The notes beneath the pieces were generated by a model. The model searched no databases, was not told the DNA's origin, and was given only the letters and a program-made list of their open reading frames with translations. The position numbers and the translations under genes are program-made. A stretch of 43,209 nt of DNA from Deltaproteobacteria bacterium (lineage in GTDB: Bacteria > Myxococcota > Myxococcia > Myxococcales > 40CM-4-68-19): assembly GCA_005879505.1 (NCBI GenBank), contig VBKQ01000008.1, forward strand, positions 1 through 43,209, in the 5' to 3' direction. Shown piece by piece: positions 26,401 to 34,788 of the stretch. Within the stretch, counting starts at the first letter, position 1. Every line of letters starts with the position of its first letter.

Positions 26401-27216
26401 GTGCGGAACTCGGAGCTGGGGCGTACTGGAGCGGTCCGGCCACTGTGGTCGGAAGCGGACAGTCTGCGCGAGCGGATCGCCGAGGCCGACTCGCTCTACG
26501 GTTTCTTCTCCTTCGATACAGCGCTCTCGCAGCGCGCGTCACACGGACACCTGAGGACCAATCCGGCAGCGAGGGCGGCGCTCATCCGCCTGTGCGCGGC
26601 GACGAGAACGCGCGGGGCCGTGCTCTCTGCGCGCAAGGTGGAGACGATGCAGCGGCGGCTGCGGTTGCACCGCCTCGCTTACGTGGGTGTGCATGGGACG
26701 GACGTGCAGGCCTATGGCTTGCGCATGGTGACCGAGCCGGACCTCGAGCTGGCGGAGAAGGCCGTGCAGAAGCTCCGGCGCGCGTGCTCGCGGCTGCCGA
26801 TCCTTCAGGCGCCGGGCATCGCCGTCGAGGATCGGACCTGGTCGCTGGTGCTTCATCTCAGGCATGCGGAGCCGCAGGCGCGAGTCGCCGCCGCCGAGGA
26901 ATTCGGCAAGCTCGTCGCGGCCGAGGAGCTGGAGCTGCGCCACACCGACGATTCCCTCGAAGCTCTTCCGCCGGGCGCCGCGATGTGGCGCGCGGTCCTC
27001 GGGCTGCTCGCCGGCATGCGCGGCGCGCTCCCGGTCTACGTCGGTGCCGGCGAAGCGAACGAGGAGGCGTTCGAGATCCTGAACCGGAGGAGCGCCATCA
27101 CGGTTCACGTCGGTCCTCCCCCCCGGACCGGCACGAACGCGCGCTGGCTGGTCGCGGATACCGGCGAGGTGATCCGGTTGATCCACTGGCTCGCCGACGC
27201 GCGCAGGCGCACGTAG
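26401..27216 (+). CDS. Catalytically degenerate trehalose-phosphatase-like (OtsB-like) protein
   Basis: A 271-residue protein aligning by eye with OtsB-type HAD phosphatases: VLSARKVETMQRRL for ISGR-type motif II, YVGVHG for the AGxHG loop, IAVEDRTWSLVLHLR for VEDKGLSLAVHYR, and a matching C-terminus. Catalytic residues are lost. The nucleophile position in FFSFDTAL (35-42) is Ser37 instead of Asp, and the metal-binding GDDxTDE motif reads GAGEANE (about 214-220). The catalytic Lys in the DKG-like motif is also absent. It is likely a pseudoenzyme. Start GTG 26401 follows a G-rich stretch; earlier starts lie in another frame of the neighbouring gene. Confidence 0.65.
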   Translation: MRNSELGRTGAVRPLWSEADSLRERIAEADSLYGFFSFDTALSQRASHGHLRTNPAARAALIRLCAATRTRGAVLSARKVETMQRRLRLHRLAYVGVHGTDVQAYGLRMVTEPDLELAEKAVQKLRRACSRLPILQAPGIAVEDRTWSLVLHLRHAEPQARVAAAEEFGKLVAAEELELRHTDDSLEALPPGAAMWRAVLGLLAGMRGALPVYVGAGEANEEAFEILNRRSAITVHVGPPPRTGTNARWLVADTGEVIRLIHWLADARRRT

Positions 27217-27235
27217 ATCATGCTGCGCATGCTAG

Positions 27236-28972
27236 ATGTCCTGCGTGCGCCTCGATCCGCATAGCTACGCCGACAGCGACCAACCGCAGACGCGCGCCAT
27301 CGACCTGGCGCTGCGCGCCGATTTCCAGCACCGCACGCTCGAGGGCGAGGTCACGCTGCGCTTCGGCGAGCCCGGCGGCGGGGCGATCGACCTCGACACC
27401 AGGGAGCTGCGCATCGAGGCGGTGACGGCGCTCGAGGGCGCGCCATTGCGCTACGAGCTCGCGGCGGGCGATCCGATCCTCGGAGCGCGGCTGCGCGTGA
27501 ACCTGCCGGACGGCGCGCGCGGGTTGCGCATCCGGTACGCCACCTCTCCCACGGCGAGCGCGCTGCAATGGCTCGAGCCGCCGCAGACGGCCGGCAAGGA
27601 GCCCTTCCTCTTCTCGCAATGCCAACCCATCCACGCGCGTTCCCTGGCACCGCTGCAGGACACGCCGCGCATCCGGATCACGGTAGGCCGCGCCCGGTTC
27701 AAGGTGCCTTCGCGGCTGCGAACGCTGATGGCGGCGGCTGCCAAGGGCCGCGAGGATGCCGGCAGCGGCGAGGCGGTGGACGTCTTCGAGATGCCTCAGC
27801 CGATTCCATCCTACCTGCTCGCCTTCGCGGTCGGCGACCTGCAGCAGCGGGAGCTTTCGGCCCGGACCGCCGTCTGGGCGGAGCGCGCCGTCGTGGACGC
27901 GGCGGCATACGAGTTCGCCGGGGCCGAGGAGATGATTCGCGCCGCGGAGCAGCTGTTCGGTCCCTACGAGTGGGACCGCTACGACATCCTGGTGATGCCG
28001 CCGAGCTTTCCCTACGGCGGCATGGAGAACCCGCGGCTCACCTTCGTGACCCCTTCGGTCCTCGCAGGCGACCGGTCGCTGGTGAGCGTGATCGCGCACG
28101 AAGCTGCGCACGCCTGGACGGGCAATCTCGTCACCAACGCGAATGCCAACCACTTCTGGCTGAACGAGGGTTTCACGGTATATGCCGAGCGACGGATCCT
28201 CGAGGCGCTCGAAGGTCGCGAAACGTCAGAGCTGCACGCCGCGGCCGGGCGGCACGACCTTCAGGTAACGTTGGAGCGCTTCGCCAACCGCCCTCAGCTC
28301 ACACACCTGCGCACCGATCTACGCGGGATCGATCCGGACGAAGCGTATTCGTCGGTTCCCTACGAGAAGGGATACCTGCTGCTGCGCAAGCTGGAGGAGA
28401 CGGCGGGACGCCCGGCCTGGGACGTCTTCCTGCGCTCCTACCTCGGGCGATTCCGGTTCCAGAGCATCACCACGGATCAGTTCCTCGGATTCCTCGAGGC
28501 GGAGCTTCCCGGAGTCGCCGCGCAGGCGGGGGCGTTGGAGTACATCGACGGGCCCGGAGTGCCCGAGGGTGCGCCCCAGTCGCGCTCCGCGCGTCTCGAG
28601 CAGCTCCGCCGCGGCGAGGTCGAGCCGCGCAACCCGACCGAGCTGCTCGTCGTCCTCCAGTCGGCGCCGGCCGATCCGGCGAAGTTGCGCGAGCTCGACG
28701 CCAGATGGGGTCTGTCGCAGCGGCGCAGCCTCGAGCTGCGGCACAACTTCGTGCTCCTGCAGATCCGCGCCGGCATGCCCGAAGCAGTGGAGGCAGCCCG
28801 CCGGGTCCTGCTGGAGACCGGCCGCATGCGGTACCTGCGGCCCATCTATACCGCGCTCGCCCGCCGCGATCCGGCGGCGGCGCGGCGCATCTATGGAGAG
28901 GCGCGCGCCGGGTACCACAACATCGCGCGCACCGTCGTCGAATCGATCCTGGACGAGCAGAGCGACAAGTAG
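27236..28972 (+). CDS. M1-family zinc aminopeptidase
   Basis: Predicted aminopeptidase of 578 residues, similar to the leukotriene A4 hydrolase/aminopeptidase B group. The exopeptidase motif GGMEN is at 261-265. The zinc site is HEAAH at 288-292 with the third ligand E311 after exactly 18 residues. The N-terminal domain is beta-rich, and the C-terminal 120 residues are helical, as in LTA4 hydrolase. No signal peptide is seen, so it is probably cytoplasmic. Start is ATG 27236. It is the last gene before the mraZ promoter. Confidence 0.92.
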   Translation: MSCVRLDPHSYADSDQPQTRAIDLALRADFQHRTLEGEVTLRFGEPGGGAIDLDTRELRIEAVTALEGAPLRYELAAGDPILGARLRVNLPDGARGLRIRYATSPTASALQWLEPPQTAGKEPFLFSQCQPIHARSLAPLQDTPRIRITVGRARFKVPSRLRTLMAAAAKGREDAGSGEAVDVFEMPQPIPSYLLAFAVGDLQQRELSARTAVWAERAVVDAAAYEFAGAEEMIRAAEQLFGPYEWDRYDILVMPPSFPYGGMENPRLTFVTPSVLAGDRSLVSVIAHEAAHAWTGNLVTNANANHFWLNEGFTVYAERRILEALEGRETSELHAAAGRHDLQVTLERFANRPQLTHLRTDLRGIDPDEAYSSVPYEKGYLLLRKLEETAGRPAWDVFLRSYLGRFRFQSITTDQFLGFLEAELPGVAAQAGALEYIDGPGVPEGAPQSRSARLEQLRRGEVEPRNPTELLVVLQSAPADPAKLRELDARWGLSQRRSLELRHNFVLLQIRAGMPEAVEAARRVLLETGRMRYLRPIYTALARRDPAAARRIYGEARAGYHNIARTVVESILDEQSDK

Positions 28973-29093
28973 GCTCGCTCTTCGAAGTCGTACACTGGAC
29001 TACAGAATGTGGCGTCGCCCACCTAGCCGCAGGGGGTAGGACACCACTGAACCACTAGATATCAGGCTGATTTTTTGTTCAGGCGGAGGTTGC

Positions 29094-29122
29094 TTGACAG
29101 GCCGCTGGACCTGGTCGAGTCT
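29094..29122 (+). promoter_or_regulatory. Probable mraZ promoter (dcw cluster)
   Basis: A perfect TTGACA at 29094-29099 is followed 17 bases later by GAGTCT (29117-29122), a poor -10. The predicted transcription start is near 29129, immediately before the MraZ boxes. The preceding 120 bases (28973-29093) hold no gene, only a T run near 29070 without a convincing hairpin. Confidence 0.5.
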
Positions 29123-29129
29123 GCGCCGG

Positions 29130-29153
29130 GTGGATCGAAGTGGCATGAAGTGG
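29130..29153 (+). promoter_or_regulatory. MraZ operator: three GTGG boxes at 10-bp spacing
   Basis: GTGG occurs at 29130, 29140 and 29150, giving three direct repeats (GTGGATCGAA, GTGGCATGAA, GTGGAATGCC). MraZ rings from several bacteria bind short G-rich direct repeats at about one helical turn upstream of their own gene. Position, spacing and motif fit this, so MraZ probably represses the cluster by blocking the transcription start region. Confidence 0.75.
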
Positions 29154-29184
29154 AATGCCGCTGCGAGGAGAGGGATCGCGCGCG

Positions 29185-29634
29185 ATGTTTTCCGGCGTCT
29201 TCCAGCACTCCATCGACGCCAAGGGGCGCACCAGCCTCCCCGCGCGCTTTCGCGAGCTGCTCGCCGCCCAGGGCGCGGACAAGCTCTTCATCACGCCAGA
29301 CCTGATCGATCCCTGTCTCGTCGCTTTCGCTCCCTCGGCCTGGCAGCAGCTGGCGGAGAAGGTCGCCGCGAAGTCGATGTTCGATCGGGACATCCGCCTG
29401 CTCTCGCGCGCCTTCATCGCACCCGCCCAGGAATGCCCGGTCGACAAGCTGGGCCGGATCCTCATCCCGCCCAGTCTGCGTGAGCACGTCGGCCTGGTCG
29501 AGGAAATCACCTGGGCGGGCACGGTGGAGCGGATCGAGATCTGGACGCCGCAGGGATGGGCCGAGGTCCAGAAGGCGGCGCGCGCGCAAGAGACGCCGCA
29601 GGACCTGGCGAGGCGGCTGAGCGAGCTTCTGTAG
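29185..29634 (+). CDS. mraZ: Transcriptional regulator MraZ
   Basis: A 149-residue DNA-binding protein with two AbrB-like repeats. The first starts FSGVFQHSIDAKGRTSLPARFR and the second contains CPVDKLGRILIPPSLRE, each with the conserved D-x-K-G/L-G-R core. MraZ controls the division and cell wall cluster that it heads. The ATG at 29185 has GAGGAGAGGGA about nine bases upstream. Three GTGG boxes just upstream support autoregulation. The next gene is unusual: a STAS protein sits between mraZ and rsmH. Confidence 0.96.
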   Translation: MFSGVFQHSIDAKGRTSLPARFRELLAAQGADKLFITPDLIDPCLVAFAPSAWQQLAEKVAAKSMFDRDIRLLSRAFIAPAQECPVDKLGRILIPPSLREHVGLVEEITWAGTVERIEIWTPQGWAEVQKAARAQETPQDLARRLSELL

Positions 29635-29651
29635 ACGAGAGGGCATCGACG

Positions 29652-30062
29652 ATGGCGGACAAGTCTTTGCGAAACGGTGCAGTCCTGGCGCTCAAGCCGG
29701 CAGCGGTCCAACGGGTCGCGCGCTGGGAGGAGAGCGTCGCGACGGTGACGGTGCGCGGCGAGCTCGATCGCGAGGCGCTCTGGGCCATCGACTATTCCGT
29801 CGTGCGCGCCGCGGCGGAAGCGGGCCGCATCGTCCTCGATCTGCGCGAGGTCAGCCACCTCGACGGCTCGGCCGTGCCGGAGATCGTCGCGCGCCGGCGG
29901 GAGCTGCTCGCCCGCGGCGGCGATCTGGTGATCGCGGTGCGCAACCCCTACATCGCGAAGATCCTCAAGGCCGCCGGAGGACCCGATCTCGCCTTGGTCC
30001 GCTCGGTGGAGGAGGAGGCCGTCGCGGCTCCGGCCGCGCGGCTGCGTGCCCTGCGCAAATGA
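29652..30062 (+). CDS. STAS-domain protein (anti-sigma antagonist-like)
   Basis: A 136-residue protein consisting mostly of a STAS domain: VTVRGELDREALWAIDYSVV, then IVLDLREVSHLDGSAVPEIV, then ARGGDLVIAV. The Ser in HLDGSAV is at the place phosphorylated in SpoIIAA-like proteins (usually DSSG), so control by a kinase is possible. No partner kinase or sigma factor is nearby. GAGAGGG lies eight bases before the ATG. The stop overlaps the rsmH start (ATGA). Its position inside the cluster suggests a link between a signalling switch and envelope synthesis, which is inference. Confidence 0.82.
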   Translation: MADKSLRNGAVLALKPAAVQRVARWEESVATVTVRGELDREALWAIDYSVVRAAAEAGRIVLDLREVSHLDGSAVPEIVARRRELLARGGDLVIAVRNPYIAKILKAAGGPDLALVRSVEEEAVAAPAARLRALRK

Positions 30063-30877
30063 ACGGATTCGCCCACCAGACCGTGCTGCGCCGCGAAACG
30101 GCCTCGCTGCTCGCCGCCGCTCCCGGGAGGGTCATCCTCGACGGGACCCTGGGCGGCGGCGGGCACGCGCAGGCGCTCCTCGACGCTGGCGCGCGGGTGG
30201 TGGGCCTCGATCAGGATCCGGCGGCGATCGCGGCGGCGCGCGCGCGCCTCTCGGGGCGCGACATCGTCGTTGCGCACGGCAACTTCCGCGATGCCCGCGC
30301 GCTGCTCGATCAGCTCGGTGTCTCCGAGGTGGACGGTGCGCTCGTCGATCTGGGCGTCTCCTCGCCCCAGCTCGACGATCCCTCGCGCGGCTTCTCCTTC
30401 CGCGCAGGTGGACCGCTCGACATGAGGATGGATCCGACGCGGGGACGGCCGCTGCGCGAGCTTCTCGACGAGTGGGACGAGAAGGCGCTGGCGCGGATCC
30501 TCGAGTCGCTCGGCGAGGAGCGGTTTGCCCGTCCAATCGCGCGCGCGATCCACAGAGCGTGGGCCGGCGAGGGGATCGCGGACACGCGCGAGCTGGCGGA
30601 GATCATTTCCGCCGCGATCCCGCGCAAGGCCTGGCCGCGCGACATCCATCCGGCGACCCGCTCGTTCCAGGCGTTGCGGATCGCGGTCAACGACGAGCTG
30701 GGAGCGCTGGGCGACTGGCTGGCGCAGCTTCCCCGGCTGGTGGCGCGCGGTGGCCGCGCGGCGGCGATCTCATTTCATTCGCTGACGAAGAAGCCGGTGG
30801 GCGCCGCGGAGGAGGAGATCTCGGCCAACCCGCGGGCCCGGAGCGCGCGGTTGCGCGCCGTGGAGCGGCTCTCATGA
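30059..30877 (+). CDS. rsmH: 16S rRNA m4C1402 methyltransferase RsmH with internal deletion
   Basis: SAM-dependent methyltransferase that modifies C1402 of 16S rRNA. The N-terminal motifs are intact: HQTVLRRE, LGGGGHAQALL, GLDQDP, DGALVDLGVSSPQLDD and GFSFRAGGPLDMRM. At residue 242 the usual FHSLEDRxVK segment breaks: FHSL is followed at once by TKKPVGAAEEEISANPRARSA, which normally lies about 35-45 residues later. The frame is kept. The protein has 272 residues, against about 300-315 for the family. The lost part includes conserved residues of the C-terminal methyltransferase half, so activity is doubtful. The ftsL start overlaps its stop. Confidence 0.9.
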   Translation: MNGFAHQTVLRRETASLLAAAPGRVILDGTLGGGGHAQALLDAGARVVGLDQDPAAIAAARARLSGRDIVVAHGNFRDARALLDQLGVSEVDGALVDLGVSSPQLDDPSRGFSFRAGGPLDMRMDPTRGRPLRELLDEWDEKALARILESLGEERFARPIARAIHRAWAGEGIADTRELAEIISAAIPRKAWPRDIHPATRSFQALRIAVNDELGALGDWLAQLPRLVARGGRAAAISFHSLTKKPVGAAEEEISANPRARSARLRAVERLS

Positions 30878-31224
30878 GGCATGGGCGCAGCGCCGTCCGG
30901 CGGGGCATCGAGCGCCGGGCCCTGAACGACTTCGCGGCGGTCACGCTCTCGTGCCTCCTGATCGCCGTTGCGATGCTGCTGCACGCGTGGGTCCGCACGC
31001 GCGTGACGGAACGCGGATACGCGCTCGCGCGGCTCTCCGCCGAGTACCGCGAGCTCGCGCGGGAGCACGAAAGGCTCCAGATCGCGGCCGCCGAGCTGAA
31101 GAGCCCGCAGCGGATCGAGGAGCTCGCGCGCACCCGCTTGAACATGGCGCCGCCCCCGGTCGACCGCGTCGTCGTCCTGGTCGGGGGGGCCGTCCGGCCG
31201 TCGGTCCTGACCGCATCGAGGTGA
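30874..31224 (+). CDS. ftsL: Cell division protein FtsL-like
   Basis: Small bitopic membrane protein of 116 residues. A basic N-terminal stretch is followed by one membrane segment (about 20-40, AAVTLSCLLIAVAMLLHAWV), then a coiled coil (YALARLSAEYRELAREHERL) and a short hydrophobic end. Sequence is poorly conserved in this family, but size, topology and position between rsmH and ftsI identify it. FtsL forms a complex with FtsB and FtsQ in the divisome. ATGA overlap with rsmH. Confidence 0.85.
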   Translation: MRHGRSAVRRGIERRALNDFAAVTLSCLLIAVAMLLHAWVRTRVTERGYALARLSAEYRELAREHERLQIAAAELKSPQRIEELARTRLNMAPPPVDRVVVLVGGAVRPSVLTASR

Positions 31225-31231
31225 ACCGGTC

Positions 31232-33229
31232 GTGAGGCGCTCCTGCGCACCGCAGCGGGACGGCAAGTGGATGCGCCTTCGCGCCTTCCTGCTCGGGGCC
31301 GCCCTGCTCGCGCTGTTCGGAGTCGTGCTCCTGCGCGCCGCTAAAGTGCAACTCCTCGATCGGTCGCGCCTGGCGAGGCTGCAGCGGGACCAGACCCGCA
31401 GGGAGCTGGAGTGGGTGCCCCGCCGGGGAATGATCGTCGATCGGCGCGGAGAACCGCTGGCGGTGACCCAGGATGTCGACTCGGTATTTGCCGATCCTTC
31501 GGCGTTCGAAACGCCACGCGCGCGCCAGATGGCCGCGGCACGGATCGCGGGCGCGCTGCGCCTCGATCGTGCGAGGGTCCTGGAGAAGCTCTCGCAGCCC
31601 GACCGGCGGTTCGTCTGGATCAAGCGGCGCATCGACGAAGCTTCGGCCCAGCGCGTTCGCGGGCTGGCCATCGACGGAATCGAACTGGCCAAGGAACCGA
31701 AGCGCTTTTATCCCCAGCGCGACCTCGCCGGTCACGTGCTCGGATTCGTGGGAGAAGAGAGCGGACAGGAGGGGCTGGAGCGCGAGCTCGATCAGCATTT
31801 GCGGGGGCGGAGCGTGCAGGTCCAGGCGACGCGAGACGCGCGCGGGACCATGGTCCTCGAGCACGGCGCGCCGGACCCCGCCGATCTGACCGGGGCCACG
31901 GTCACGCTTACACTGGATAGCGCGATCCAGCTCGCTGCCGAGAAGGAGCTGGCCAGGGCCGTGAAAGCCTCCGGCGCGATCGGAGGCTGGGCCGTGGTGC
32001 TCGACGTGAACACGGGCGCCGTGCTCGCGCTCGCGGGGAATCCCGCGTTCGACGCGAACAAGCCAGGACGCGACCCGATGATCTGGCGCGATCGCGCGGT
32101 CCAGGACCAGCTCGAGCCCGGCTCGACCATCAAGAGCTTCGTGCTCGCCCGCGCGCTCGAGGAAGGCGTCGTCCAGCCGGACGAGCTCCTCTATTGCGAG
32201 CACGGCGTCTGGATGCATGCGGGCAGGAAAATCCACGACACGCACCCGGTGGACTGGGCGACGCCGGCGGCGATCCTGCGGGAATCCTCCAACATCTGCG
32301 CGGCGAAAATCGGCGAGAAGTTAGGCAGGCAGAGATTGATCGAGGGCCTGCGCGCGTTCGGGTTCGGCGAAAGGACCGGGGTGGGCCTTCCCGGCGAGGC
32401 CCGCGGGGCGCTGGCGGATCCGCGGCGGATGCCGCAGATCGCCCTCTCGACCACGGCGTTCGGTCAGGGGATGAGCGCCACGGCGATGCAGACGGTAGCG
32501 GCGATGGCCGCCATCGCCAACGGGGGCGTGCTGCTGCGGCCTTTCCTCGTGCAGAAGGTCGTTGCCGCCGATGGGACGACGCTGCTCTCCCGCGGGCGAG
32601 AGGAGGTGCGCCGCGTCCTCAAGGAAGACACCGCGCGCGAGCTGACGGCGATGCTGGAGGAGGTGGTGGAGAAGGGCACCGGCACCCGTGCGGGGCTCCT
32701 CGGCCACCGCGTCGCGGGCAAGACGGGGACGGCGCAGAAGGTCGATCCGATCCGGGGCGGCTACAGCGACAAGCGGCTCGCGAGCTTCCTCGGATTCGCG
32801 CCGGCGGACGCGCCCCGGATCGCGATCCTGGTGGTCATCGACGAGCCCGAAGGAAAGGGCGCGGAAGTGGCGGGCGGGACGGTGGCTGCGCCGGCGTGGG
32901 GCGCCATCGCACACGAGGCCCTGCGCCAGCTCGACGTCATGCCCGACCAGGCGAGAGAGACTGCACCCCTCCTGGTATCGTCAGTGGGCTCCGGCGCCGG
33001 GGACGAGGTCGCGCACGAGCCGGCGGCGGAGCCGCCGATCCAGCCGGGGCGGGCGCGCGTTCCGGACGTCTCCGGCCTCGGCGCGCGCTCGGCGATGCGC
33101 CGGCTTGCGCAGTCGTCGCTGGAGCCGGAGCTCCGCGGCAGCGGCCGGGCAGTCGCGCAGTCCCCGCGCGCCGGGGCCATTGTCAAGCGGGGGGCAAGGG
33201 TGAAGGTCACTCTGGCGCCGCCGGGGTAG
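31232..33229 (+). CDS. ftsI: Division-specific transpeptidase FtsI (PBP3) with PASTA domain
   Basis: Class B penicillin-binding protein of 665 residues that cross-links septal peptidoglycan. A membrane anchor lies near 17-37 and the dimerisation domain starts with RRGMIVDRRGEPLA. The transpeptidase has the nucleophile S298 in GSTIKSF, SSN near 353 and KTGTAQK near 498. A PASTA domain (RVPDVSGLGARSAMRRLAQ) forms the last 60 residues, as in many Myxococcota and Firmicutes enzymes. GTG 31232 has GAGGTGA seven bases upstream; ATG 31271 is the alternative. Part of the mraZ cluster. Confidence 0.95.
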   Translation: MRRSCAPQRDGKWMRLRAFLLGAALLALFGVVLLRAAKVQLLDRSRLARLQRDQTRRELEWVPRRGMIVDRRGEPLAVTQDVDSVFADPSAFETPRARQMAAARIAGALRLDRARVLEKLSQPDRRFVWIKRRIDEASAQRVRGLAIDGIELAKEPKRFYPQRDLAGHVLGFVGEESGQEGLERELDQHLRGRSVQVQATRDARGTMVLEHGAPDPADLTGATVTLTLDSAIQLAAEKELARAVKASGAIGGWAVVLDVNTGAVLALAGNPAFDANKPGRDPMIWRDRAVQDQLEPGSTIKSFVLARALEEGVVQPDELLYCEHGVWMHAGRKIHDTHPVDWATPAAILRESSNICAAKIGEKLGRQRLIEGLRAFGFGERTGVGLPGEARGALADPRRMPQIALSTTAFGQGMSATAMQTVAAMAAIANGGVLLRPFLVQKVVAADGTTLLSRGREEVRRVLKEDTARELTAMLEEVVEKGTGTRAGLLGHRVAGKTGTAQKVDPIRGGYSDKRLASFLGFAPADAPRIAILVVIDEPEGKGAEVAGGTVAAPAWGAIAHEALRQLDVMPDQARETAPLLVSSVGSGAGDEVAHEPAAEPPIQPGRARVPDVSGLGARSAMRRLAQSSLEPELRGSGRAVAQSPRAGAIVKRGARVKVTLAPPG

Positions 33230-33276
33230 CCGTCGTATTCGGGAGGATGGAGACGAGTCCGGGGGTTGGAGGAAGC

Positions 33277-34788
33277 GTGTTGCTGCAGGATCTGTTCGCG
33301 GGCGTGGACGCCGAGGTGCCGGCCGGAGCGGCGCGGGTGGACGTGCGCGCGCTCGCGGTCGACTCGCGGCGGGTGGGGCCCGGCTCGCTGTTCGCCGCGC
33401 TCGCGGGCCTGAACGCCGACGGCACCGACTTCGCGGTCCAGGCCGTGGAGCAGGGCGCGGCGGCGGTGCTCGCGGGCCGCCCGCTACAGCTGAAGGCGCC
33501 GGTCGTGGTCGCCAGCAATCCGCGCCGCGCCTTCTCGCTCGCCGCCGCCCGCTTTCACGGAGAGCCGTCGCGGCGGCTCTCGCTCTTCGGCGTGACGGGT
33601 ACGAACGGCAAGACGACGACGGCGTACCTGATCGAGCAGATCTCCGCGGCCCGCGGAGTGGCGACGGGCTTGATCGGCACGGTCGAGTCGCGCTGGCCGG
33701 GCGGCCGGATGGCGGCCACGCACACCACGCCGGAATCGCACGAGCTGCAGGAGCTGCTGCGGCGGATGGCGGACGCCGGCGCGCAGGTGGTCGCGATCGA
33801 GGTATCGAGCCACGCCCTCAGCCAGGAGCGCGCCGCGGGCTGCGTCTTCTCCGGCGCGGCATTCACCAACCTGACGCGCGATCACCTCGACTATCACGGC
33901 TCGCTCGATGCGTACTTCGACGCGAAAGCGAAGCTGTTTCGCGAGTTGCTTCCCCGCGGGGTCCCGGCGGTGCTCAACTTCGACGACCCACGCGTCGCCG
34001 CGCTGGCGGGCGAGCTGCCGTTCGCGCTCGGGTTCACCGTTCGTGGAGCTGCCGGCGCGGCTCTGTTTGCGGAGCGGGTGCGCAGCGACCTGCGCGGCGT
34101 GCGCTTCCAACTCCGCACGGCCGCGCCGCTCGATGATGCGCTGGCGGAAGTGGAGAGCCCCCTGATCGGGGCGCACAACGTGGAGAACCTGCTCGCCGCC
34201 ATCGGTGTACTGGCCGGCAGCGGCGTTCCCTTGCGCGACGTGGTGCGCGTGATTCCGGAATGCCCCGGCGCGCCCGGACGCCTGGAACGCGTGCCAGATC
34301 GCGCAGGCCGTGTCGTGCTCGTCGACTACGCGCACACCGACGACGCGCTCGCTCGCGTCCTCGATGCCTTGCGCCAGGCCGCCGCGCCGCGCATCGTCTG
34401 CGTATTCGGCTGCGGGGGCGATCGCGACCGCGGCAAACGTCCGCTGATGGGAGAAGCGGCCGGCGCGCGCGCCGATCTGGTCATCGCGACCAGCGACAAT
34501 CCGCGCACCGAGGACCCGCTGGCGATTCTCGCCGCGATCGAGCCCGGCCTCGTGCGCAGCGGCAAGGCCAGGCTCGATCCCCGTCATGCGCGCATGGGCC
34601 TCGACGGATACTGCGTGGTGCCCGATCGGAGCGAGGCCATCGCGCTCGCCTTGCGTTGCGCCCGGCCCGGCGACGCGGTCCTTCTGGCGGGAAAGGGGCA
34701 CGAGGACTACCAGATCGTCGGAACCGAGAAGCGGCCGTTCGACGATCGGCTGGAGGCCCGCCGCGCCCTCGAGGAGATCTCGCGTTGA
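33277..34788 (+). CDS. murE: UDP-MurNAc-L-Ala-D-Glu:meso-DAP ligase MurE
   Basis: Adds meso-diaminopimelate to the peptidoglycan precursor. The ATP loop is VTGTNGKTTTAYL; HTTPESHELQELL and SSHALSQER follow in the central domain. DNPR in the C-terminal domain is the motif that selects meso-DAP over lysine. It has about 503 residues from GTG 33277, which has GGAGG four bases upstream and gives an N-terminus (LLQDLFAGV) aligned with the family. ATG 33247 is possible, but its G-rich stretch touches the start codon. The stop overlaps the murF TTG start. Confidence 0.95.
   Translation: MLLQDLFAGVDAEVPAGAARVDVRALAVDSRRVGPGSLFAALAGLNADGTDFAVQAVEQGAAAVLAGRPLQLKAPVVVASNPRRAFSLAAARFHGEPSRRLSLFGVTGTNGKTTTAYLIEQISAARGVATGLIGTVESRWPGGRMAATHTTPESHELQELLRRMADAGAQVVAIEVSSHALSQERAAGCVFSGAAFTNLTRDHLDYHGSLDAYFDAKAKLFRELLPRGVPAVLNFDDPRVAALAGELPFALGFTVRGAAGAALFAERVRSDLRGVRFQLRTAAPLDDALAEVESPLIGAHNVENLLAAIGVLAGSGVPLRDVVRVIPECPGAPGRLERVPDRAGRVVLVDYAHTDDALARVLDALRQAAAPRIVCVFGCGGDRDRGKRPLMGEAAGARADLVIATSDNPRTEDPLAILAAIEPGLVRSGKARLDPRHARMGLDGYCVVPDRSEAIALALRCARPGDAVLLAGKGHEDYQIVGTEKRPFDDRLEARRALEEISR

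Noticed and set aside
29061..29076. Intrinsic terminator before mraZ
   Set aside because: There is a T run, but the preceding ATCA/TGAT stem has only four AT-rich pairs.
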